From Oligoflexus tunisiensis (GTDB lineage Bacteria; Bdellovibrionota_B; Oligoflexia; Oligoflexales; Oligoflexaceae), in NCBI RefSeq assembly GCF_001748245.1, contig NZ_BDFO01000001.1, positions 6,229,346 to 6,293,345 of the forward strand: a stretch of DNA of 64,000 nt. The letters run 5' to 3'. Within the stretch, counting starts at the first letter, position 1, and each line of letters begins with the position of its first letter. Shown here one piece after another: positions 9,043 through 16,334 of the stretch. Below the pieces are notes generated by a model that made no database searches, had not been told where the DNA came from, and saw nothing but the letters and a program-made list of their open reading frames with translations. The translations under genes were made by a program, and so were the position numbers.

Positions 9043-9634
9043 GCTGCGCATAACGCTCACACCATTGCGGTCGCTTGAGCTTTTCCGCAATGGTTCTGAG
9101 TTTGCTGGCATGATCCTGGGGCAGGGGACAAAGCATTTCATAGGGACCACAGGGATGCCGGTATTCCAGGCGAAAGTCATAGGCACCGGGGGGTGAATTC
9201 TTCGAACGCACGACTTGAAAGACAGGCTGGACCAGAGCTTCGAAACTCTTGCGAAAGGCCTCTCGCTTATCGAGCTCCTGCCGGTTCTCCGCCAGATGCT
9301 TTTCGGCCTCGCGCACCTGATCGCGCAGGGTTTCGATTTCAAATCGCAAAGCCAGAACCTTCTCATCCAAATCAAAGGCCGGTATGGGACCCTTATTGCT
9401 TTTACGCAGCTGCTGATACTGCAGATCCAGAACCAGCTGACGGGCCTTGGCATCCTTGATTTTCTGCTCACCCTGCGCGATCAGGCCCTGCAGGTAATCC
9501 ACATCATTGTAGGCATTGAGCAGCGTGCCACTGACCTCGGAGCGACAGTGTTCGCGCATGTCATGGCGGGCATCCTCGGCCGCCCGGAGGGAGTTGGAAC
9601 TGATCCCAAGCATCAGAAAAATAAAGAATTTCAT
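9029..9634 (-). CDS. Secreted coiled-coil protein of unknown function
   Basis: A 201-residue protein with a short signal peptide (MKFFIFLMLGISSNSLRAAE), then a long charged, heptad-like helical region between about residues 45 and 135 (many Glu, Lys, Arg, Leu), and a Cys-containing C-terminus (PCGPYEMLCPLP, WCERY) that could form disulfides. I do not recognise a family. It starts only about 13 bases after the T-run of the terminator at 9647-9685, which lies on the same strand; an extended -10 (TGCTACAAT) at 9691-9683 on the minus strand could drive it from inside the terminator. Its stop overlaps the EamA gene by 14 bases. Confidence 0.65.
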   Translation of the reverse strand: MKFFIFLMLGISSNSLRAAEDARHDMREHCRSEVSGTLLNAYNDVDYLQGLIAQGEQKIKDAKARQLVLDLQYQQLRKSNKGPIPAFDLDEKVLALRFEIETLRDQVREAEKHLAENRQELDKREAFRKSFEALVQPVFQVVRSKNSPPGAYDFRLEYRHPCGPYEMLCPLPQDHASKLRTIAEKLKRPQWCERYAQLMPP

Positions 9635-9646
9635 GCGTTACCTGGC

Positions 9647-9685
9647 AAAAAAAATGAGGAGAGCATCCTGGATGCTTCCCTCATT
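9647..9685 (-). terminator. Rho-independent terminator of the subtilase gene
   Basis: On the minus strand an ATGAGG...AGCAT stem pairs with ATGCT...CCTCAT around a short CCAGG loop and is followed by eight T residues. This is a strong intrinsic terminator 19 bases past the stop codon of the protease gene at 9704. It ends about a dozen bases before the next minus-strand start codon at 9634. Confidence 0.85.
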
Positions 9686-9703
9686 GTAGCATGAGCCGGT
9701 TCG

Positions 9704-11800
9704 TTAGAGCTGACGCCCCACTACCTGAAAGCTATCGATATCCCATCCATCATAGGTAATGGAATAGTCAGATTTCAGCCTGAAACGAATGCGGAAGACG
9801 CTTGCACCTTGGAGGACATCCTTCAAGCTCAGCGACAGGGTGGTCCAGTCGCTGGAACCGGTCAGTTTCTTCAACTCAATCCAGGTCTGCCCCTGATCCT
9901 TGCTCAACTCAACATAGCCATAGTCATAAGCGGATTCGAGCTGATAACGGTTTTTCACATCCAGCATCAGATCGCTATCGGTGAAGGGGAAGTCCACCGT
10001 TTCTGCGGCAATGTCGATGTTATTCTGATAGGATCCGGTCGCGCTATCGGTCAGGACCGAAAGTCCATTTTTATTGGCGAGCGACCAGGTGCCACCCAGC
10101 TGGAACCAGTTCGTGTTGCTGACCGCATCTTCCGTCAGAAGAACCGCGACAGGCTTCAGGGTGAAACCTGCGCTGTCAGACGCGGCGCTCAGGTTGCCGA
10201 CGTTATCCACCGCGCGCACGGCAAGGAAAGCGGACTGGTTATAGTCAAGACCCGTGATGCGAGCCGTTACTGTTCCATCCTGACGAACCACTTCAGAAAC
10301 GGCGATGTTCGCAGCAGCCTCCCAGTCGTTGTCATCGAGGATGGGTTCCGCGGCCAGACGCACAAGATAGCGACTGGCCTGACCATCGTCACCGTCGTCA
10401 CCGCTTTCCTTCCAGCTGACACGCAGATCCTTGACGCCGGTTTCCAGAATCGTGATGTCCTGAACAGCGGCCGGAGCCAGGCTATCGTTTTCGAGCGCAC
10501 TGGCGGCGCTGATGCGACCGAATTTGACCGCGTTTTGAATCTGCGGCACGAACTGAGTGGCGCCGATGATGCGGTTTTTCAGATCCTGGGCCTTCAGGGA
10601 AGGATATTCAGCCTTGAGCAGGGCCACCAGTCCCGTGACATGCGGCGTGGCCATCGAGGTGCCGCTTTTCGTTCCATAACCATTGTTAGGAATGGTCGAC
10701 CAGATGTCGGAGCCTGGAGCCGCCACATGCACCGATTTCACCCCGAAGTTCGAGAAGTAGGAGAGAGCATCCCGCCGATCGGTGGACGCCACCGCGATAA
10801 TATTGGGCACATCGTAGCTGGAAGGATAATGCGCGACCGCATCGTTATTGCTGCTGTTATTGCCTGCGGCTGCAATGAAAAGGATATTCTTTTCGTTGGC
10901 GCGCTGAATGGCAGCCAGCATGGCTTCCGAGTATGCGCCGCCGCCCCAGCTATTGTTGCTGGCCACCACACCGAGGTTGGTGGCGTAATCAATCCCCTTG
11001 ATCAGGACATCCGCTGAACTCTCCCCGGCACCTGAAAATACCTTGATCGGCACCATGGACACCGACCAGTTCACACCCACAACACCGCGACCGTTGTTGC
11101 CGCGGCCACCGATGGTACCGGCGACATGCGTGCCGTGGCTGTTGTCGTCCATAGGATCATTATCATTATTAAAGAAGTCCCAGCCATGCCAGTCATCGAC
11201 ATAGCCGTTGCCATCATCATCGATCCCATTGGTGCTGCGATCCTGACCGTTGAAGTCCTGACCGGTTTCACCCGGGTTTTTCCAGATGTTGTCGGCCAGA
11301 TCCAGATGATTGTAATCGGTCCCGCTATCGATGATACCGACCAGCACCGAAGCGCTGCCGGTGCTGAAGTCCCAGGCTTTGGTCATGCCGATATCAGCGC
11401 CGACCACACCCCCGGATGCTCCGTCGTTGCGCAAACCGTAGAGCCGATTGAAATCGGGATCGTTGGGAACGCGCTCATCAAGACGATAGATCAGGTTCGC
11501 TTCCACCGCCTGCACACGGCGATCAGCCGCCAGGTCCTGAGCGACCGCTTCCAGATCAACCGCTTCTCCCTGAGGGAAACGCACGACCATGGATCGTTCA
11601 TTCAGGATTTCGACTTTGGCGGAAGTGTGAGAGCGAAGGAGGGCATCGACTTGTAAGGATTCACCGGAGCGTACAGTGAGGATCAGTTCGTTTTCCTTGT
11701 GCGGATGCTCCAGCTTCAGTTTCTGTGGCACCTTTGCGCAACCCAGGATAGCAATCATGACCCAAAGGGGCCGCAAGGCCCTTGTCGAGCGAGACTTCAT
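9704..11800 (-). CDS. Subtilisin-like (S8) serine protease, lipoprotein
   Basis: A 698-residue S8 protease. It has a signal peptide with lipobox (ILGC, Cys21), an inhibitor-I9-like propeptide (~40-110), then the catalytic domain with Asp158 (GIIDSGTDYNH), His222 (SHGTHVAGTIGG), oxyanion Asn314 (AAGNNS) and Ser382 (GTSMATPHVTG). Between Asp and His lies an acidic DDDGNGYVDD loop, probably binding calcium. C-terminal to the protease are a fibronectin type III-like domain (~430-550) and a beta-sandwich (~555-698) of the kind found at the ends of secreted proteases. It should hydrolyse extracellular or envelope proteins. AGGAC precedes the ATG. A good promoter lies about 140 bases upstream and a strong terminator follows. 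Confidence 0.92.
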   Translation of the reverse strand: MKSRSTRALRPLWVMIAILGCAKVPQKLKLEHPHKENELILTVRSGESLQVDALLRSHTSAKVEILNERSMVVRFPQGEAVDLEAVAQDLAADRRVQAVEANLIYRLDERVPNDPDFNRLYGLRNDGASGGVVGADIGMTKAWDFSTGSASVLVGIIDSGTDYNHLDLADNIWKNPGETGQDFNGQDRSTNGIDDDGNGYVDDWHGWDFFNNDNDPMDDNSHGTHVAGTIGGRGNNGRGVVGVNWSVSMVPIKVFSGAGESSADVLIKGIDYATNLGVVASNNSWGGGAYSEAMLAAIQRANEKNILFIAAAGNNSSNNDAVAHYPSSYDVPNIIAVASTDRRDALSYFSNFGVKSVHVAAPGSDIWSTIPNNGYGTKSGTSMATPHVTGLVALLKAEYPSLKAQDLKNRIIGATQFVPQIQNAVKFGRISAASALENDSLAPAAVQDITILETGVKDLRVSWKESGDDGDDGQASRYLVRLAAEPILDDNDWEAAANIAVSEVVRQDGTVTARITGLDYNQSAFLAVRAVDNVGNLSAASDSAGFTLKPVAVLLTEDAVSNTNWFQLGGTWSLANKNGLSVLTDSATGSYQNNIDIAAETVDFPFTDSDLMLDVKNRYQLESAYDYGYVELSKDQGQTWIELKKLTGSSDWTTLSLSLKDVLQGASVFRIRFRLKSDYSITYDGWDIDSFQVVGRQL

Positions 11801-11940
11801 GTCTGTCCTTTGTTTTAAAAAATGGATATGCCAAATGCCGCGAGGTGCGACACCACTGCCCGTGTTTTAGAAACTGGAAGGATGCAACTGGCGCTTCCGA
11901 AAAGGAATCCGCATTGGTTTATGTGGTTGCTGTAATTTCG

Positions 11941-11970
11941 ATTATAGAGCGATAAGACTGTCTCTGTAAA
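11941..11970 (-). promoter_or_regulatory. Sigma-70 type promoter for the subtilase gene
   Basis: On the minus strand TTTACA (11970-11965), an 18-base spacer and a perfect TATAAT (11946-11941). Transcription would start near 11934 and give a leader of about 130 bases before the ATG at 11800. I saw no known riboswitch in that leader. Confidence 0.6.
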
Positions 11971-12092
11971 GCGGCGGTCCGGTCTGCAGCGTTTAGAAAT
12001 TTTAAGGATTTTCCGCGGAATTCTTAGGGTTGTTTACCTTAATCCTGGGTTTTCCAAAGAGTGATCGAAATTGGTATTTGCGAAAAAAAGCT

Positions 12093-12701
12093 TTAAAAAA
12101 CATAGCCCGCAAAGAGTTGCGTCTGAATCAAATTAAAATGTGTATGCATTCCGGCGAAGGTGGGATTCCAATAACTGCTGCTCCAATGCGCACCGAAATG
12201 AAAAGGTTTGTGCGCGCTGATCAAATTCAAAAAAATCGGCGGATTTTTGTTCCCCATGGTGAATGAATTAAAGGATTCTCCACCGAGATTCTGTTCAAGA
12301 TAGAGAGTATTGGAAAAAGGCAAACCAAGACAAAGCTGAGCGATGTGCTGCGTGAATGAGCAGGCATAAACCACGACCACAGTCCAGGCGAGCTGGATGT
12401 CCTCCGCGGCTGCGAAAGGCGACTGGGTCTTCGCATGCGAGCGACCGCTGAGGTTGTCGATATCAAGCGAGAGCATCCAGCCGATGCCGCCGGCCCAGGA
12501 CACGTGATCACCAGCCTGCCCGAAGTCATCGGGAATCAACTTCAAGGTCAGGCCTCCTCCCTGCAGAGTTTTATCAGCAAAGAGGTTGCCGCTGGTATGG
12601 TACATACCGGCCTTCACACCCAGCATGAGGCCCAATGTTCCTTCTTCTGCGTGCACACTGTGGAAACTGATGACGAGCAGGAGACCAGGTATCATACGCA
12701 T
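12093..12701 (-). CDS. Putative outer-membrane beta-barrel-like secreted protein
   Basis: A 202-residue protein with a signal peptide (MRMIPGLLLVISFHSVHA, cleavage before EEG) and a sequence of alternating polar and aromatic/hydrophobic residues ending in LFAGYVF. The terminal phenylalanine and preceding alternation resemble the last strand of an outer-membrane barrel recognised by BamA. No family recognised; homologues of this size are usually annotated as hypothetical. AAAGGA stands 7 bases upstream of the ATG. Its region is somewhat more AT-rich than its neighbours toward the 3' end (12000-12300), which could mean a fast-evolving or acquired gene. The 11801-12092 gap holds the promoter above and nothing else I can identify. 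Confidence 0.6.
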   Translation of the reverse strand: MRMIPGLLLVISFHSVHAEEGTLGLMLGVKAGMYHTSGNLFADKTLQGGGLTLKLIPDDFGQAGDHVSWAGGIGWMLSLDIDNLSGRSHAKTQSPFAAAEDIQLAWTVVVVYACSFTQHIAQLCLGLPFSNTLYLEQNLGGESFNSFTMGNKNPPIFLNLISAHKPFHFGAHWSSSYWNPTFAGMHTHFNLIQTQLFAGYVF

Positions 12702-12836
12702 GCGCCTATCCTTTCATACAAGGAATCCTGACTATTGTGCGACATCATGACTGTTGTTGGCAATTCCCTTGCTCCGCCTGCCCCCATCGTGTAGTCACAG
12801 GAAAACAGGAATCCACGTGCAAGGAAATCGAGCCCC

Positions 12837-14621
12837 ATGAATGAATGCCCCAAAATCATTTCACGTCTCTATTGCGCTTCCTTAAGCCTGGCCCTTCTGA
12901 CCTTTGGACCGTTGGCGTGTACATCCGTTCCCAAAAGTGAAAGCCCACAGCTTGTGTCCGAGCCTTCCCTGAATCCAGCGGACCAGGCTTTTGCCAAACT
13001 CAGTCAGACCTTTATTGAAGAATACCTGGCCCTCGCCCCTGTGATGGCCAGCTCACTGGGTGATCATCGGCGTGATGCCGAATGGGGGGATTTCAGCCAG
13101 GCGGGCGAGGCGCGCCGCCAGGCCTTCTATCAAAAATACCATGAGATCCTGAAGGCCACCGATAAACAGCAGCTGAGTTCCGACTATCAGGTGGATGCAG
13201 CCGTACTGACCAATGAAGTTGAAGCCCGTCTCTTCGAAATGGAAAGCCTGGCTCCGTTCCGTTATTCCGCGATGGCCTACGTCGGTGTCCTGAGCCTTGG
13301 CCTGGACACTCTGATTTCCCATGAATATGGAACGCCGGCCGCCCGGGCTGCGGCTCTGACGAAACGCCTGCAGGGGGTGGAGACGATCGTGGCGGCGGCC
13401 CGGGAACGTCTGGAAAATCCCACGAGGCTGGATACGCAGACAGCCATCCTGCAAACAGACGGTTTGCTCGAACTTTGTCAGAGCGGAATCAAGCCTTTGG
13501 TGGAAGGGGTCCCGGATCAGGCCAGGGCCTTGAATCAGGCGGCGTCCTCGGCCCGGACGGCTTTGCAGGATTTCAAGACCTTCCTGGAAAAGGAGGTCCT
13601 GCCACGCAGCAACCGTGACTTCCGTTTGGGCAAGGAGCTTTACGCCCGCAAGATGCAGTATGATCTGGCCGATAGCATTCGACCGGAGGCGCTTGCCAAG
13701 GCCGCACGGGACGCTCTGGATCGCACGCTGGCGGATATGTATCAGGTCGCCCTCCAGCTGAGCCCGGAGATGCTGGGCAAACCCGCCCGGGTCAGCAAGG
13801 ATCCCAGGGAGCAGAGAAAACTCGTGCGCGCGGTGCTCGATCGCATGGCCCTGGAACAGCCGACCGATGACACCCTGTTTCAGGACGCTGAAGGGGCCAT
13901 TGAAACGGCGACGGCCTTCATCCGGCAGAAGGAGATCCTCACGATTCCGGATGAAACGTGCAAGGTCATCAAAATGCCTGCCTTCAACGCCGGATTCGCG
14001 GGGGCCTACAGTCAGTCCTCAGGTCCTTTCGATGAAAATTTTGAAAACTTCGTCGCCATTGAGCCCCCTTCGGCCACCGAACGGGATTCGTTTTATCGCG
14101 AATACAATAAGAGCATGCTCATCGAGTTGATGCTGCATGAGGCGGTGCCGGGCCACTGTCTGCAGGCGATGCACGCGGTGAAAACCAAACATCCTTTGCG
14201 GGCCATTTTTGGCAACGGCCCCTATGCGGAAGGCTGGGCCATGTATAGCGAGGAGGTCATGGCACGCCATGGCTTCGGCGGCCCGCGCATCCGGATTGTG
14301 CAGCTCAAACTTCTGGCCCGCGCGATTGCCAATACGCTTTTGGATTACGGTGTGCACACGCAGAATATGAGTGAGGACGAAGCCATGCGTCTTCTTATGG
14401 AAGAGACCTATCAGGAACGGGCCGAAGCAGCCGGCAAATGGCGGCGCGTGCAGCTTTCCAGTGTGCAGCTCACGACCTATTTCTACGGCTATCAGCAGTT
14501 TGCAGCCATGCGGGCGGTTGCGGAAAAACAGCCAGGATTCCAGGAAAAGGCCTTCCATGATCAACTGCTCGGTTCCGGAGCACCCCCGCTGAAACTTCTG
14601 CGGGCCCGTTACGGCATTTGA
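12837..14621 (+). CDS. DUF885 family lipoprotein, second copy
   Basis: A 594-residue paralogue of the protein at 3795-5603. It has a lipoprotein signal (hydrophobic stretch ending LTFGPLAC) and the family motif as LHEAVPGHCLQ, with Cys in place of the second His of the other copy's PGHH. Downstream blocks typical of the family are present (GPYAEGWAMYSEEV, LLDYGVHTQNMSEDEAMRLL, and the C-terminal YFYGYQQF). Likely a lipid-anchored envelope hydrolase. The start at 12837 follows AAGGAAA at 12 bases. Two bases separate its stop from the stop of the convergent LysR gene. Confidence 0.85.
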   Translation: MNECPKIISRLYCASLSLALLTFGPLACTSVPKSESPQLVSEPSLNPADQAFAKLSQTFIEEYLALAPVMASSLGDHRRDAEWGDFSQAGEARRQAFYQKYHEILKATDKQQLSSDYQVDAAVLTNEVEARLFEMESLAPFRYSAMAYVGVLSLGLDTLISHEYGTPAARAAALTKRLQGVETIVAAARERLENPTRLDTQTAILQTDGLLELCQSGIKPLVEGVPDQARALNQAASSARTALQDFKTFLEKEVLPRSNRDFRLGKELYARKMQYDLADSIRPEALAKAARDALDRTLADMYQVALQLSPEMLGKPARVSKDPREQRKLVRAVLDRMALEQPTDDTLFQDAEGAIETATAFIRQKEILTIPDETCKVIKMPAFNAGFAGAYSQSSGPFDENFENFVAIEPPSATERDSFYREYNKSMLIELMLHEAVPGHCLQAMHAVKTKHPLRAIFGNGPYAEGWAMYSEEVMARHGFGGPRIRIVQLKLLARAIANTLLDYGVHTQNMSEDEAMRLLMEETYQERAEAAGKWRRVQLSSVQLTTYFYGYQQFAAMRAVAEKQPGFQEKAFHDQLLGSGAPPLKLLRARYGI

Positions 14622-14623
14622 TA

Positions 14624-15544
14624 TCAGCCGTCCTCGCGGTCGCCGATCCAGCTGATGCTATTGAGGTCGACGGCGGCGAGGATATTCCACATCAGTTCAC
14701 TGCAGGGACCCTGAAATTTTTTCCGCTTCCGCATCAGATAGATCGGTATGGAAAAATCCGTATAAGGCTCCACATTGAGCGCCAGCAGACGTCCCGTCTG
14801 CAGATCCTCATCGACCAGACTCAGGGGCATCAGACCCCAGCCGAGCCCACCCAGGAGCAGATGCCGCTTGCTGGCAAAGTCGCTGACACTCCAGGTGACG
14901 GCGCCTTCCATCACGCCCGCGCGCACATCCCGGGTGGCTGCATCCGTGCTGGGCAGAATCACCTGCGTGTGCGTGCGCAGATCGGTTTCCTTCAGGCGTT
15001 TTTTCTCGGCTGCCAGTGGATGACCGGGTGCGCAAACGGGCAGCAGACGAACCTGACCCAGAGCATGTTTCTCAAGTCCCTCGATGCCTGGCTTGTTCGG
15101 CATGAGTTCGGAGATGGCGAGATCCGCCTGATCGTCCTGCACTTTGATCTGAGCGGCCAGAACTTCGACGCGAAGGTTGAGCGTAAGATGCGGCTTCCGT
15201 AAACCCACATCCTTGAGAGCGGGAATGACCGGACCCAAGGGAACGATGGCGCTCATGGCCAGGTTCACGAAGGGTTCATCGCCCTGTTTCAGCTGCCGCG
15301 CGAGTTCCGTGATTTCCTCGGTTCCCGCCAGCACCCGCTGGGCTTTGAGCAGAACGGCCTCACCGGCCGGCGTCAGGGTTGGACGATACTGATCGCGGCA
15401 GAGTAGTTCCACGCCCAGCTCGTCCTCGAGATTTTTGATGGCATAGGAGATGGCGGACTGGGCCCGATGCAGGGCTCCGGCGGCTGCTCGAAAACTGCCG
15501 GTTTCTGCAATCTTGCTGAGCACGAGCAGTTGATCGAGTGTCAC
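14624..15544 (-). CDS. LysR-family transcriptional regulator
   Basis: A 306-residue protein with an N-terminal winged helix-turn-helix (residues 1-60: LLVLSKIAETGSFRAAAGAL, then QSAISYAIKNLEDELGVELL) and a C-terminal substrate-binding-type effector domain (~90-295), the standard LTTR layout and length. The start is GTG with a weak AAGGGA upstream. It is the last gene of a minus-strand run after alaS and xthA, only 11 bases past xthA, so it is probably co-transcribed rather than divergently controlling a neighbour, which is unusual for a LysR protein. Target genes and inducer unknown. Confidence 0.9.
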   Translation of the reverse strand: MTLDQLLVLSKIAETGSFRAAAGALHRAQSAISYAIKNLEDELGVELLCRDQYRPTLTPAGEAVLLKAQRVLAGTEEITELARQLKQGDEPFVNLAMSAIVPLGPVIPALKDVGLRKPHLTLNLRVEVLAAQIKVQDDQADLAISELMPNKPGIEGLEKHALGQVRLLPVCAPGHPLAAEKKRLKETDLRTHTQVILPSTDAATRDVRAGVMEGAVTWSVSDFASKRHLLLGGLGWGLMPLSLVDEDLQTGRLLALNVEPYTDFSIPIYLMRKRKKFQGPCSELMWNILAAVDLNSISWIGDREDG

Positions 15545-15555
15545 CGGCTTTTCCC

Positions 15556-16329
15556 TTATTCAAACAGATCCTTGACGATGATGCTGACCGGACAGTGATC
15601 CGAACCCATCACATCAGGGAGGATGGAGGCGGCGACCAGGTGTTCCCGCAGAACACCGGACACGCAGAAGTAATCGATTCTCCAGCCGACATTGCGGGCC
15701 CGGGCGTTGGTGCGATAACTCCACCAGGTGTAATTCTTCGGTTCCTGGTTGAAATGCCGGAATGTATCGACAAAGCCGGCCGCCACGATATTGTCAAAAC
15801 CCTGCCGCTCCTCGGGGGTGAAGCCTGCGCATTTCACATTGGCCTTCGGATTCGCCAGATCGATTTCCTTGTGGGCGACGTTCAAATCCCCGCAAAAAAT
15901 CACCGGCTTTTTGTGTTCCAGGGATTTCACATAGGCGAGGAAATCCCGGTCCCATTGTTCGGTGCGATAGGAGAGGCGCCGCAGATCATCCTGAGCGTTC
16001 GGCGTATAGACGGTCACCACGAAGACCCTGTCAAATTCCAGAGTGATGACCCGGCCTTCCTTGTCATGATGATCGAGCCCCAGACCGTATTTCACATCAA
16101 GGGGACGGTAGCGGGTATAGATCGCCGTTCCGGAATAGCCTTTTTTCTCGGCTGCATTCCAGAAGATTTCATAACCCGGGAAGTCGACCTCAATCTGATC
16201 CTGGGTGGCTTTGACTTCCTGCAGGCACAGGATATCGGGCATTTCCCTTTCGAAAAACTCGATGAAGCCTTTTTTCAGAATCGCCCGCAGTCCATTCACA
16301 TTCCACGAAATAAGCTTGGTCGTACTCAC
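15556..16329 (-). CDS. xthA: Exodeoxyribonuclease III / AP endonuclease
   Basis: About 257 residues of the exonuclease III family, which cleaves DNA 5' to abasic sites in base excision repair and degrades 3' ends. Signatures in order: KLISWNVNGLRA, metal-ligand Glu in LCLQEVKA, YSGTAIYTR, GDLNVAH, the RIDYFCVS block and the catalytic GSDHCPV. I choose GTG at 16329 (MSTTKLISW) because AAGGG lies 9 bases upstream inside the end of alaS; the frame is open to a TTG at 16338 that would overlap the alaS stop. Translation is probably coupled to alaS. Confidence is high for family, moderate for start. Confidence 0.92.
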   Translation of the reverse strand: MSTTKLISWNVNGLRAILKKGFIEFFEREMPDILCLQEVKATQDQIEVDFPGYEIFWNAAEKKGYSGTAIYTRYRPLDVKYGLGLDHHDKEGRVITLEFDRVFVVTVYTPNAQDDLRRLSYRTEQWDRDFLAYVKSLEHKKPVIFCGDLNVAHKEIDLANPKANVKCAGFTPEERQGFDNIVAAGFVDTFRHFNQEPKNYTWWSYRTNARARNVGWRIDYFCVSGVLREHLVAASILPDVMGSDHCPVSIIVKDLFE

Positions 16330-16334
16330 GCGTC

